DNA of 64,000 nt, from contig NC_021191.1 of assembly GCF_000389965.1 (NCBI RefSeq), forward strand, positions 1,551,501-1,615,500, written 5' to 3'. How positions within the stretch are numbered: the stretch's first letter is position 1; every line of letters begins with the position of its first letter. The translations under genes were made by a program, and so were the position numbers. Under the pieces are notes generated by a model. That model searched no databases and had not been told where the DNA came from. It was given only the letters and a program-made list of their open reading frames with translations. The DNA comes from Actinoplanes sp. N902-109. Its GTDB lineage: Bacteria > Actinomycetota > Actinomycetes > Mycobacteriales > Micromonosporaceae. Positions 1 through 8,297 of the stretch are shown here, one piece after another.

Positions 1-2
1 CG

Positions 3-752
3 GGCGATGTGGGCATGGGCGGCGGGGGCACGGGTGGCGCCGGTGGGGGTGACGCGGGTCTTGGTGTTGGTGCGGGGGATGAGCTGCGGCCGTACTTCTT
101 CGATCTTCTTCATCGTGATGGCACGCATCTGCTCGACGAACCCGGGCGCGTCCGGTGGGCGGCGCTGGCTGATGCGTTGCCCGCCGACCTGATCGTGGGG
201 CGGCGGACGGTGGAGACCGCGGAGCAGGCAGCCGAGGCATTCGCTGCCGCTGTGGCCGCCGGGCAGGAGGGGCTGGTCATCAAGGCGCCCGAGGCACCGT
301 ACGACGTGGGGCGGCGCGGTTCCGCGTGGGTCAAGGTCAAGCCGCGGCACACCCTCGACCTCGTTGTGCTGGCTGTGGAGTGGGGGCACGGGCGGCGCCG
401 GGGGTGGCTCTCCAATCTGCACCTGGGCGCGCGTGACCCTCGTACCGGGGAGTTCGTGATGCTGGGGAAGACGTTCAAAGGTCTCACCGACGAGCTGCTG
501 CGATGGCAGACCGAGCGGTTCCGGTCGCTGGCCGTCGACGACAACGGCTGGGTCGTCACCGTACGGCCGGAGCAGGTCGTCGAGATCGCTTTCGACGGGG
601 TGCAGACCTCGCCGCGGTATCCGGGCGGGGTGGCGCTGCGGTTCGCCCGCGTCCTGCGGTATCGCGACGACAAGCGCGCGGAGGAGGCCGACACCATCGA
701 CATGGTCAAGGCAATCGGTGCGCCCATGACGTCCGAGGCGCCTGTGGAGTGA
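3..752 (+). CDS. ATP-dependent DNA ligase, C-terminal part (5' end outside window)
   Basis: This is the 3' end of an ATP-dependent DNA ligase, which seals nicks through an enzyme-AMP intermediate. The frame is open to the left edge, so the catalytic lysine and the N-terminal DNA-binding domain are not visible. What remains is the end of the adenylation domain, with EGLVIKAP (motif IV) and AWVKVKP (motif V), followed by the OB-fold and a C-terminus with RFARVLRYRDDK and ADTID, which resembles actinobacterial LigB-type ligases. The first 30 or so visible residues are glycine-rich and align poorly, so either the ligase has a low-complexity insert there or that stretch is divergent. It is probably an accessory ligase beside the NAD-dependent LigA; the exact subtype is inferred. 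Confidence 0.85.
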   Translation, partial: GDVGMGGGGTGGAGGGDAGLGVGAGDELRPYFFDLLHRDGTHLLDEPGRVRWAALADALPADLIVGRRTVETAEQAAEAFAAAVAAGQEGLVIKAPEAPYDVGRRGSAWVKVKPRHTLDLVVLAVEWGHGRRRGWLSNLHLGARDPRTGEFVMLGKTFKGLTDELLRWQTERFRSLAVDDNGWVVTVRPEQVVEIAFDGVQTSPRYPGGVALRFARVLRYRDDKRAEEADTIDMVKAIGAPMTSEAPVE

Positions 753-781
753 GGGCGGGAGGCGGCTGGTCGGTGCGGTGG

Positions 782-1489
782 CTACAGGGCTGCGAGTGAG
801 CGCACGTAGTTGACCTGCTGGTTGATGGCGGTCACGTGGGCTTGGTCCGTGACGGGGATGCGGGAGACGTACTGGCGGGTGCCGTTCGTGACGGTGACCT
901 GGACCGTGCCACGCGGGACGGTGACCTTGACGAGGAGGAAGAGGAGGCTGAACACGGTCAGCACGCAGAAACCGAAGATGGACGCGAGGATGGCCCAGGT
1001 CGGGATCTTCGTCTCGTGGTGCCAGTAGTCCTGGATCATCCAGGTCGAGCCGGCCAGCGGGATGTCGCCCGCAGGGGTGTGCACGACCGTCGACGTGACG
1101 CCCATGTCGCCGACCTGAAGGATGACCGGTCCCGGGTTCAGCGGCATCGCAGGCTGCGCTGACGTTGGTGGTGTGGGCTGCGCTGACGGCGGCATGGCGG
1201 GCTGTGGGTACGGCTGCGCTGACGACGGCATGGCGGGCTGCGGGTACGGCGGTGCTGATGGCGGCGTGGTGGGCTGCGCCGCGGGTGGGATGTACGGCTG
1301 GGCCGGCGGCTGCACTGCTGGCGGCAGGCCGGGCGGGAAGTCGGGGGAGCCGGGCGGCGGCCCAGCGGGTGACTGGCCGGCGGATGGCTGACTGGCGGAT
1401 GGCTGGCCTGCGGATGGCTGGCCTGCGGGTGAGTGCTGGATCGGGGTGCCCCATGGGTCGTCGGGCGGTGGGACTGGGGGGTACGTCAC
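782..1489 (-). CDS. Proline-rich single-pass membrane protein, function unknown
   Basis: About 235 residues from a GTG at 1489. An in-frame extension to 1693 is possible but reads as non-coding. The N-terminal half is low complexity, with five-residue GQPSA-like repeats followed by copies of PYPQPAMP. A conserved-looking domain follows, then one transmembrane helix (TWAILASIFGFCVLTVFSLLF) and a short extracytoplasmic or cytosolic tail rich in Thr and Val. Actinobacteria carry many such proline-rich leader plus one-helix proteins of unknown role. A GATAGGG about 8 bases upstream could be the ribosome binding site. Nothing in the neighbourhood (ligase upstream on the other strand, SURF1 behind it) defines its role. 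Confidence 0.7.
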   Translation of the reverse strand: MTYPPVPPPDDPWGTPIQHSPAGQPSAGQPSASQPSAGQSPAGPPPGSPDFPPGLPPAVQPPAQPYIPPAAQPTTPPSAPPYPQPAMPSSAQPYPQPAMPPSAQPTPPTSAQPAMPLNPGPVILQVGDMGVTSTVVHTPAGDIPLAGSTWMIQDYWHHETKIPTWAILASIFGFCVLTVFSLLFLLVKVTVPRGTVQVTVTNGTRQYVSRIPVTDQAHVTAINQQVNYVRSLAAL

Positions 1490-1786
1490 CTCAGAAACCC
1501 TATCGGCGCCGGGAGGGGGTCGCACGCTTCGCGGGGCTCTCGGCGTCGTCGAGGTGCAGGGCGCGGGCGATGGCGTCCGGCACGCTGTACGCCCGACAGC
1601 GAGCCACTGCCACCGGCTGGATTCCCGAGTTGCCCGACGCCCGCATCGATGGACGGGACGTCGGACCGAAGCGTGCAATGACGTGATGCTCACGGCGAGA
1701 ATGTGAAGAACCCGCCGACGCCGGTATGGACGTGCACAGTGCTTCAGGTCGAGAGCTGCATCAGTGTGCGGGAGGCGTGATCGGGT
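1490..1786. other. Intergenic region with no recognised gene
   Basis: Roughly 300 bases between the SURF1-family gene and the proline-rich membrane protein gene, both on the reverse strand. I see no convincing coding frame, RNA gene or strong hairpin. It must hold the promoter of the downstream membrane protein gene, but I cannot place one. Confidence 0.5.
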
Positions 1787-2608
1787 TCAGTCGGGTTTGC
1801 GGGCTGTGGGGACGGCGGCCAGGCGGTCGTCGGCGGCTTGGACCCGGTCCACTCGTGGCTTCGCGGGGTGGTCGCCGTGGGCCTCCTTGCGGGCCTGCCA
1901 GCCGTACACGAACAGGGCCATCACGGCGAACAGCCACCACTGGATGGCGTAGCCGCCGTTCTGCCAGGAGTCCTCGTGGTCGATCGGGATGGCCGTGAAG
2001 CCTGCTGCCGGGTCCGTCACCAGGACGTACGCGCCGTACAGGGGATAGGGGATCTTGTCCGCCAGGTGCGGGAGGGAGATGCGGCGCGTGTCGATGCGGC
2101 CGTCTCGTTGCGATATGCCCGACGGGCGGCTCTCGGTGAGGTGGAGCTGGCCCACGACCGTGACCTGGCCCGTCGGTGGGGGTGCGGCGACCGGCGGAGC
2201 GGTGGCGTCGGCGGTCTGCGGCGGGACCCAGCCGCGATCCACCAGGACTGCCGTCCCATCTGTCAGGACGAGGGGGGTGACGATCTCGAACCCGACATTG
2301 CCGTCCACCGTGCGCCCTCGGGCCTGGATCTCGTGCGCGGCGTCGTAGCGGCCCGTCATGGTGACTTTGGTCCATGCCTTGCTCTTGCCCGGCATCGGGC
2401 CGACCTTGCCCGGCTCGGTGGGCTTGACCAGTGCGGACGTCAGCGGCACCGGTTCGGCCGAGTCGGCGGCGTCGATGCGGGCGTTGATCGCGCTGCGCTC
2501 CTGGTACCGGTGGAGTTGCCAGTTGCCGAGGAAGACCATGACCACTGATGCCGCCACGGTGAGCGCCGCCGCGGCCAGCCAGCGCGGGGTCAACAGGAAC
2601 CGGTACAC
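1787..2608 (-). CDS. SURF1-family cytochrome oxidase assembly protein
   Basis: 273 residues, the usual size for actinobacterial SURF1 proteins. Members help assemble the aa3-type cytochrome c oxidase in the cytoplasmic membrane, probably in heme a delivery. The two-helix topology is clear: an N-terminal helix at about residues 10-28 leading into the family signature GNWQLHRYQER, a periplasmic domain with VDRGWVPP at about 120, and a second helix near residue 230 (WWLFAVMALFVYGW). The start is the ATG right before YRFLLTPRW. It stands alone here, although the small oxidase subunit gene ctaJ lies elsewhere in this window. Confidence 0.9.
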   Translation of the reverse strand: MYRFLLTPRWLAAAALTVAASVVMVFLGNWQLHRYQERSAINARIDAADSAEPVPLTSALVKPTEPGKVGPMPGKSKAWTKVTMTGRYDAAHEIQARGRTVDGNVGFEIVTPLVLTDGTAVLVDRGWVPPQTADATAPPVAAPPPTGQVTVVGQLHLTESRPSGISQRDGRIDTRRISLPHLADKIPYPLYGAYVLVTDPAAGFTAIPIDHEDSWQNGGYAIQWWLFAVMALFVYGWQARKEAHGDHPAKPRVDRVQAADDRLAAVPTARKPD

Positions 2609-2676
2609 GGTCCGAGGCTACCCGGGCCCCGACAGGCCGGTGTGGGTGGCGGGTATCGTGCGAACCCGACATCAAC

Positions 2677-2751
2677 ATCAAGACCCCGGCAGCACGATCA
2701 AGACCCCGGGCAGCACCATCAAGATCCCGGGCAGCACCATCAAGACCCTGG
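2677..2751. repeat. 21-bp tandem repeat upstream of cobB
   Basis: Three and a half units of about 21 bp with consensus ATCAAGACCCCGGGCAGCACC, starting at 2677, 2697, 2718 and 2739. The first unit is one base shorter. It sits in the divergent gap between the SURF1 gene and cobB, ending about 45 bases before the cobB start. No cobalamin-riboswitch-like structure is recognisable here. The repeat could be slippage-generated or hold repeated protein-binding sites; which one is unknown. Confidence 0.85.
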
Positions 2752-2796
2752 CGTCACCCGCCGAGCAAGCCGTCAAGAATCCGCAGGGAGCCACCG

Positions 2797-4266
2797 ATGA
2801 CCAGCCAACCACGCCTGGTGGTGAGTGCGCCGTCCTCCGGGCACGGCAAGACCGCCATCGCGGTGGGCCTGCTGGCGGCGTGCGCCGCCCGGGGCGTGAC
2901 CGCTGCGGGGTTCAAGGTCGGCCCGGACCACACCGATGCCGCATACCTCGGCCTTGCCGCCGGCCGGGCCGGTCGCAACCTGGACCCGCGCCTGGTCGGG
3001 TCGCAGCGGATCGCCCCGCTGTTCGCGCACGGTGCGGCCGGTGCGCACTTCTCGGTCATCGAGGGCGCGATGGGGCTGTTCGACAGCCTGACCGGTCAGC
3101 CCGAGATCGACGGTACGGCGGCGGTGGCGGCGGCGCTGCGCGCTCCGGTGCTGCTCGTGGTGGATGTGGCAGCGATGGGGCACTCGCTGGCCGCCCTGGT
3201 GCACGGGTTCCGGATGTTCGACGAGATGGTGCATCTGGGTGGCGTGGTGCTCAACCGGGTGGCGTCGCCCCGGCACGAGGAGATGCTGCGGACCGCGCTC
3301 GATGACATCGGCATGCCCGTGCTGGGGGCGCTGCACCGGGGTGACCTGCCCGCCGTGCTGCCCGCCCGGTCGCAGGGGCCGGTGCCGGTCGCGCATCGAT
3401 CGGTGGAGGCCGTCCGTGCCGTCCGCCGGCTGGGTGAGGCCGTGGGTGGTGCTCTCGATCTCGACCGGATCATGGCGCTCGCCGGCACCGCGCCCGTGCT
3501 GCCCGGTCCGGCCTGGTCGCCGTCCGAGACCATGGAGGCGGCTGAGCTTCCCGAGCAGCGCCCGGTGATTGCGCTGGCCGGTGGGCCGGGTGCCCCTTAC
3601 ACGTACGTGGAGACGGCTGAGCTCCTCACCGCGGCCGGCGCCGATGTCGCGGTGGTGGACCCGCTGCGCGACGAGGCCCTGCCGGCCGGCACCCGGGCCA
3701 TGATGATCGGCGCCGGGCTGCCCGAGGGCTACGCCGAGGAACTGTCGGCCAACCGGCGGCTGTGCGCGGCCGTTGCCCAGCTCGCCCATGACGGCGCGCC
3801 GATCGTCGCGGAGGGCATCGGCCTGCCGTGGCTGACGCACGACTTCGACGGCCGGCCCATGTGCGGCATCATCGACGCCTCCGCGACCACGGGCACCCAG
3901 ACGGTGGCCGGTTATCGCGAGGCCACCGCGCCGTCGACCTCCTACCTCGCTCCGGCGGGCGCGCGGATCACCGGCTACAAGCAGCATCGGGCGATCGTCG
4001 CGCCGCGGGCGGGTCAGGTGCCGGCGTGGACGTGGTCGGGTGGCACCCCGGAGGGCTTCGTGTGGCGTCAGGTGCACGCCTCGCAGCTGGGCCTGCACTG
4101 GGTGGGTGCGCCGGAGATCGCCCGCCGGCTGGTCGCGGCGGCGTCGCCCCGGCCGGTCACCGCCGTCCCCATGCAGCCGATCCCCCCGCAGCCCGTCCTG
4201 CCGCCGGCGGACAACTCCGAGGAGGCGACCCTCTCGCTCACGGCGGCCGACTACCAGAACCACTGA
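2797..4266 (+). CDS. cobB: Cobyrinate a,c-diamide synthase
   Basis: 489 residues. The family amidates the a and c side chains of cobyrinic acid using ATP and an amide nitrogen from glutamine, in corrin ring biosynthesis. The N-terminal CbiA domain has a P-loop (SGHGKTAIAVG, residues about 13-23), then KVGPDHTDAAYLG and the Mg/ATP loop IEGAMGLFDS. The C-terminal half is the glutamine-amidotransferase-like domain. Oddly, the segment that should read AECGG with the nucleophile cysteine reads AEGIG here, and the later His-containing motif reads GYKQH, so glutaminase activity may be lost. An AGGGAG lies before the ATG. The other corrin genes of this window are about 3 kb downstream, separated by an opposite-strand gene. 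Confidence 0.9.
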   Translation: MTSQPRLVVSAPSSGHGKTAIAVGLLAACAARGVTAAGFKVGPDHTDAAYLGLAAGRAGRNLDPRLVGSQRIAPLFAHGAAGAHFSVIEGAMGLFDSLTGQPEIDGTAAVAAALRAPVLLVVDVAAMGHSLAALVHGFRMFDEMVHLGGVVLNRVASPRHEEMLRTALDDIGMPVLGALHRGDLPAVLPARSQGPVPVAHRSVEAVRAVRRLGEAVGGALDLDRIMALAGTAPVLPGPAWSPSETMEAAELPEQRPVIALAGGPGAPYTYVETAELLTAAGADVAVVDPLRDEALPAGTRAMMIGAGLPEGYAEELSANRRLCAAVAQLAHDGAPIVAEGIGLPWLTHDFDGRPMCGIIDASATTGTQTVAGYREATAPSTSYLAPAGARITGYKQHRAIVAPRAGQVPAWTWSGGTPEGFVWRQVHASQLGLHWVGAPEIARRLVAAASPRPVTAVPMQPIPPQPVLPPADNSEEATLSLTAADYQNH

Positions 4267-4348
4267 TCCCGTACGGCCGCGGCACGCTCCAGCAAATGTC
4301 GTAGGGGGGCTTTACGGTGAGGGGGTTCCGCGAGAAGGGAGCAAAGCC

Positions 4349-4954
4349 GTGGCCGACCGTGTGCCGCTGGATTTCGACCCGCCGGTCCGTCAGATCCGCA
4401 ACCTGCTGCTGGGCATCACCGACTCTCATCTGACCGCGCCGACGCCCTGTCCCGACTGGCCGGTCGCCGCCCTGCTCGACCACCTTCTCGGTCTGTCCTG
4501 GGCGTTCACCCAGGCCGCCCAGAAGAGACCCGATCCCACCGGCACCAGCGGCGCCCCGCCCACCCCTTCCGCGGAGCACCTCCACCGGCACTGGCGCATC
4601 CGCCTGCCCGAGATGCTCGACACGCTCTCCACCGCCTGGAAGGAACCCGCCGCCTGGGAGGGCACCGCGCAGGTCGGCGGCGTGACCCTGCCCGCCGCGA
4701 TGCACGGCAGCTTCGCCATCAACGAGCTGACCATGCACGGCTGGGACCTCGCCCGTGCCACCGGCCAGGAGTATGCCGCCGACCCCCGCATCCTGGAACA
4801 CCTCATCGATTTCCTCGGCCAGCTTCCGCGCGAGGGCACGCCGGGGCTGTTCGGCCCGGCCGTGCCGACCGGCGGTGAGGCCGAGCTGCTGGACCAGGCC
4901 GTCGCCCTGGCCGGCCGCAACCCCCGCTGGCGCCCCACCACCGCCGCCCATTGA
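4349..4954 (+). CDS. TIGR03086-type DinB-like metal-binding protein
   Basis: 201 residues from a GTG preceded by GAAGGGAG. The sequence fits the mycothiol-dependent maleylpyruvate isomerase / DinB superfamily, four-helix bundles binding a divalent metal. Family marks are CPDWPVAALLDHLLG near residue 38 and TMHGWDLARATG near residue 125, where His and Asp are expected to contribute to the metal site. Actinobacterial members often act in mycothiol-dependent chemistry, but the substrate cannot be read from sequence. An upstream in-frame extension overlaps the end of cobB and is not supported by a ribosome binding site. Confidence 0.8.
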   Translation: MADRVPLDFDPPVRQIRNLLLGITDSHLTAPTPCPDWPVAALLDHLLGLSWAFTQAAQKRPDPTGTSGAPPTPSAEHLHRHWRIRLPEMLDTLSTAWKEPAAWEGTAQVGGVTLPAAMHGSFAINELTMHGWDLARATGQEYAADPRILEHLIDFLGQLPREGTPGLFGPAVPTGGEAELLDQAVALAGRNPRWRPTTAAH

Positions 4955-4967
4955 CCACCTGATGTGC

Positions 4968-4999
4968 CGGTGGCGCGGTCGCCGGGCGCCGCGCCACCG
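4968..4999. terminator. Bidirectional hairpin between convergent genes
   Basis: A perfect 11-bp stem (CGGTGGCGCGG / CCGCGCCACCG) with a 10-base loop lies exactly in the 50-base gap between the ends of the DinB-like gene and the penicillin-binding protein gene. There is no T-run, but GC-rich hairpins without one are usual for terminators in such genomes. Confidence 0.65.
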
Positions 5000-5004
5000 A
5001 GGGT

Positions 5005-7173
5005 CTAGTCCCCGTGCACCATCTCGGGTGGGGGTGGGGTGAATTTCTCCTTGGGCTGGCCTTTCAGGGCGTCCTTGAGGGTCTGCGCCACGGTGAACTT
5101 GGAGATGGTCCCGCGGCTTGTTCCCACGGTGTTCTCCGGGTTGTCGGGGTCGGCCACGAAGGCGGCTGCGGCCAGTTGCGGGGTGAAGCCGCAGAACCAG
5201 GCGCTGCGGTTGCTGTCGGTGGTGCCGCTCTTGCCGGCGACCGGGCGGTTGAGGATCGCGTGCACCATGGGTGAGGTTTCCCAGCCGCCGCAGTCACCCT
5301 TCGCCGCGCCGTATCCGGTCACGCAGCGGGCGGCGTCGGTGGCTGCCTCGGCCACCTCCGGGCGCAGCGCTTGGTGGCAGCGGGGGCCGGCGACCTTCTT
5401 CCCTTTGTACTCCAGGGAAGTGCCGTCCCGGGTGTTGATCATTTTGACCGGGAGCGGCTCGCAGTAGGTGCCTTCGGCGGCGAGGGTGGCGAAGACGTTG
5501 GCCATCTCGATGGGGGTGGCGTCGCTGACGCCCAGGGTGAACGCTCCCCACCCGGCGGCGTGGTCGGGGCCGGCGAGTTTCTGGTCGACCTCGGTGCGCC
5601 AGCGCAGACCGAGACGCTCCGCCATCTTCACCGCCTTGTCCGCGCCTACCTTCTGTTCGAGCTGCACGAAGTACGTGTTGACCGATTTGCCGAACCCGCT
5701 CCACATGGTCTGCCGGCCGGTCATCGAGGGGGTGGAGTTCTTCGGGCACCAGTGCACGCCGCAGGTCGCCGGGCCGGGGGCGGTGATGTACTTGGTGACG
5801 AACCGTGGCGGCGCGTAGAACGACGTGTCGAGCGGCATGCCTTCGTCCAGCGCGGCGAGCATGGTGAAGACCTTGAAGGTCGAGCCCGCCTGATAGCCCG
5901 CCATGTCGCCCCCGCCGAGCAGCGGGTTCACCGTGTTGGGGTAGTTGCCGCGCACGTCGCCGCGCAGTCGCCGGTCGCTGTGCTTGCCGTTGTTCTCCTG
6001 GTCCAGCGAGTATCTGCGGTTGACCGCCATGGCCTTGATGTGGCCCGTGCCCGGTTCGATGACGACCTCGCCGTGCGCGTAGACGCTGCGCTTCTTCTCC
6101 TTGTCCAGGACATGCTCCATGGCCGAGGCCTGGATGTCCGGGTCGATCGAGGTGACGATCTTGTAGCCGCCGCGGCGCAGGTTCTCCAGCCGGTCCTGGG
6201 CGTTGGCGCCGAAGGCGGGCTGCTCCATCCACCAGTTCTTCAGGTAGTCGCAGAAGAAGCCCCAGTCGTTGTGCTTCTTCGGTACGGACACGCAGTCGTT
6301 GGGCGGTGTCGTCAGGTTGAGCTTGATCTTCGTCTTCCTGGCCGCGGTGGCCTGCGCCGCGGTGATCGAGCCCATCTTGAGCATCTGGTCGATCACGTAG
6401 TTGCGCCGGTCGGTGGCCGCCCGCTGGTCGTTGGTGGCCGGGTCGTACGCCGAGGGCGCCTTGACCAGACCGGCGAGCAGGGCCGCCTCGGTCAGCGTCA
6501 GCTGCTTGGGCGACTTGGAGAAGAAGACCTCCGAGGCGGCGAAGATGCCGTACGCCCGGTGGCCGAAGTACGCGGAGTTGAGGTAGCGCTCCAGGATCTC
6601 CTGTTTCGAGACCCGCTTCTCGAGTTCGATGGCCAGCCGCATCTCGCGCAGCTTGCGGGTGGTCGTCTGCTCGGTGGCCTCCAGCGCCTCCTTCGGCGTT
6701 TTCGCACCGTCGCGCAGCGCCATCCGTACGTACTGCATGGTCAGCGTGGAAGCACCCTGCGAGACGCCACCGGCCTGCTGGTTGGCGACGAAGGCCCGGG
6801 CCACACCCTTGGCGTCCACGCCGTTGTGCTCGTAGAACCTGGTGTCCTCGGACGCCACGATCGCCTGGGTGATGTACGGCGACATGTCCGCGATCCTGGT
6901 CGGCTTGCGGTGTTCCTCGTAGAACATCGTGAGCAGCGTCTTGCCGTCGCTCGCGTAGACGTAGGTGGTCTGCGCCGAGGGCACCACGCTGAGCTGCTCG
7001 GGCATGTTCTGCAGGGCGCCCGCGCCCTCCTTCGCGCCCACGCCGGCCAGGGCGACCAGCGGGAAGACGAGACCGGCTACCACGACCCCGGCGATGAGGC
7101 CCGCCCGGATGAGCGGGGAGATCCGTCCGGCTTTGGCGAGTCTCGTCTGCTTCACCTTCTGAAGGTATGACAA
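5005..7173 (-). CDS. Class A penicillin-binding protein (bifunctional glycosyltransferase/transpeptidase)
   Basis: 722 residues, a normal length. It polymerises lipid II and cross-links the glycan strands outside the membrane. Layout: short cytoplasmic leader, transmembrane helix at about 21-45, GT51 domain with the catalytic region EDTRFYEHNGVD (109-120) and QGASTLTMQ (139-147), then the transpeptidase domain with SxxK (STFK, 431-434), SVN (497-499) and KSGTT (648-652). All catalytic motifs are intact. The start is a TTG at 7173 with GGGAG about 10 bases upstream, and no better start exists. The promoter shares a 62-base divergent gap with cobC. No PASTA domains are present. Confidence 0.95.
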   Translation of the reverse strand: MSYLQKVKQTRLAKAGRISPLIRAGLIAGVVVAGLVFPLVALAGVGAKEGAGALQNMPEQLSVVPSAQTTYVYASDGKTLLTMFYEEHRKPTRIADMSPYITQAIVASEDTRFYEHNGVDAKGVARAFVANQQAGGVSQGASTLTMQYVRMALRDGAKTPKEALEATEQTTTRKLREMRLAIELEKRVSKQEILERYLNSAYFGHRAYGIFAASEVFFSKSPKQLTLTEAALLAGLVKAPSAYDPATNDQRAATDRRNYVIDQMLKMGSITAAQATAARKTKIKLNLTTPPNDCVSVPKKHNDWGFFCDYLKNWWMEQPAFGANAQDRLENLRRGGYKIVTSIDPDIQASAMEHVLDKEKKRSVYAHGEVVIEPGTGHIKAMAVNRRYSLDQENNGKHSDRRLRGDVRGNYPNTVNPLLGGGDMAGYQAGSTFKVFTMLAALDEGMPLDTSFYAPPRFVTKYITAPGPATCGVHWCPKNSTPSMTGRQTMWSGFGKSVNTYFVQLEQKVGADKAVKMAERLGLRWRTEVDQKLAGPDHAAGWGAFTLGVSDATPIEMANVFATLAAEGTYCEPLPVKMINTRDGTSLEYKGKKVAGPRCHQALRPEVAEAATDAARCVTGYGAAKGDCGGWETSPMVHAILNRPVAGKSGTTDSNRSAWFCGFTPQLAAAAFVADPDNPENTVGTSRGTISKFTVAQTLKDALKGQPKEKFTPPPPEMVHGD

Positions 7174-7235
7174 AACGTCGGATCTCCCTACGGAACGGCT
7201 GAAGTGGCCGTGGTAAACCGATCCGTCATGCTGGC

Positions 7236-8297
7236 GTGGTGAACAACGGCGAGGTGGACCTGCGGCATCACGGTGATGCCGAGGTGGGAGCGGGACTGAT
7301 CGATCTCGCGGTGAACGTGCGGCACCAGCCCCCGCCGGCCTGGCTCGCCGAGCCGATCGCCGCGTCGTTGAGCGCGCTGGCGGCGTACCCGGATGCGCGC
7401 GGTGCCACCCGCGCGACGGCGGCGAAGCACGGCCGTGACCCGAGCGAGGTCCTGCTGACCGCCGGTGCCGCGCAGGCCTTCGTGCTGATCGCGCAGACCG
7501 TGCGGGCCGAGCGGATCGTGGTGGTGCACCCGCAGTTCACCGAGCCCGAGGCAGCGCTGCGTCACGCCGGTCATGACGTCGAGCGGGTGCTGCTGCGCGA
7601 GCAGGACGGTTTCCGGCTCGATCCCGCACTCGTGCCCGAGGACGCCGATCTGGTCCTCGTCGGCAACCCCACCAATCCGACATCGGTGCTGCACCCGGCG
7701 GCGGACCTGGCCCGGCTGGCCCGTCCCGGCCGGGTGCTGGTGGTGGACGAGGCGTTCGCCGACACGACCTGGCGGGCCGGGCTGGATCGCGAGCCCGAGT
7801 CGCTGGCCGGGCGCACCGATCTGCCGGGATTGATCGTCCTGCGCAGCCTGACCAAGACGTGGGGGCTGGCCGGGCTGCGGATCGGCTACGCTCTGGCGGC
7901 AGCCGGGCTGATCCGGCAGCTGGCCACCGCGCAGCCGCTGTGGGCGGTCTCGACCCCCGCTCTCGCCGCCGCTGAGGCCTGCGCCACCCCCGCCGCCGTC
8001 GCCGTCGAGCGGGAGATCGCCGCGGCTCTGGCGATCGAGCGGGCCCACCTGGTGGACGGGCTGCGCGGCGTGCCGGACGTCACTGTCGCGGGCGAGCCGG
8101 CCTCCGCGTTTGTCGCGCTGCGTCTGCCGGGTGCCGCTGAGATCCGGCTTGAGCTGCGCAAACGCGGATATGCCGTACGCCGGGGCGACACGTTCCCAGG
8201 GCTGGGCGCCGACTGGCTGCGGGTGGCGGTGCGCGACACTGCCACCACCGACGCATTTCTTGCGACGCTGATTGATGTGTTGAAGGAGCGACAGTGA
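7236..8297 (+). CDS. cobC: CobC-like PLP-dependent aminotransferase (Rv2231c type)
   Basis: 353 residues, GTG start. Fold-type I PLP enzyme of the histidinol-phosphate aminotransferase / threonine-phosphate decarboxylase group, annotated in actinobacteria as Rv2231c-family CobC and expected to supply the aminopropanol arm of cobalamin. Visible are GAAQAF (cofactor phosphate cup, about 76), GNPTNPTS (about 147), VVDEAFAD (about 170) and the PLP lysine in SLTKTWGLAGLRIGY (about 205-219). The stop overlaps the GTG of cobT in a GTGA junction, so translation is probably coupled. The substrate assignment rests on the neighbours rather than on residues that distinguish it from other aminotransferases. 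Confidence 0.85.
   Translation: MVNNGEVDLRHHGDAEVGAGLIDLAVNVRHQPPPAWLAEPIAASLSALAAYPDARGATRATAAKHGRDPSEVLLTAGAAQAFVLIAQTVRAERIVVVHPQFTEPEAALRHAGHDVERVLLREQDGFRLDPALVPEDADLVLVGNPTNPTSVLHPAADLARLARPGRVLVVDEAFADTTWRAGLDREPESLAGRTDLPGLIVLRSLTKTWGLAGLRIGYALAAAGLIRQLATAQPLWAVSTPALAAAEACATPAAVAVEREIAAALAIERAHLVDGLRGVPDVTVAGEPASAFVALRLPGAAEIRLELRKRGYAVRRGDTFPGLGADWLRVAVRDTATTDAFLATLIDVLKERQ

Noticed and set aside
2609..2796. Cobalamin riboswitch before cobB
   Set aside because: No B12-box-like conserved stretch was recognisable; the region is dominated by the 21-bp repeat.
5371..7170. 599-codon open frame on the + strand
   Set aside because: Antisense shadow of the penicillin-binding protein gene, with no family resemblance.
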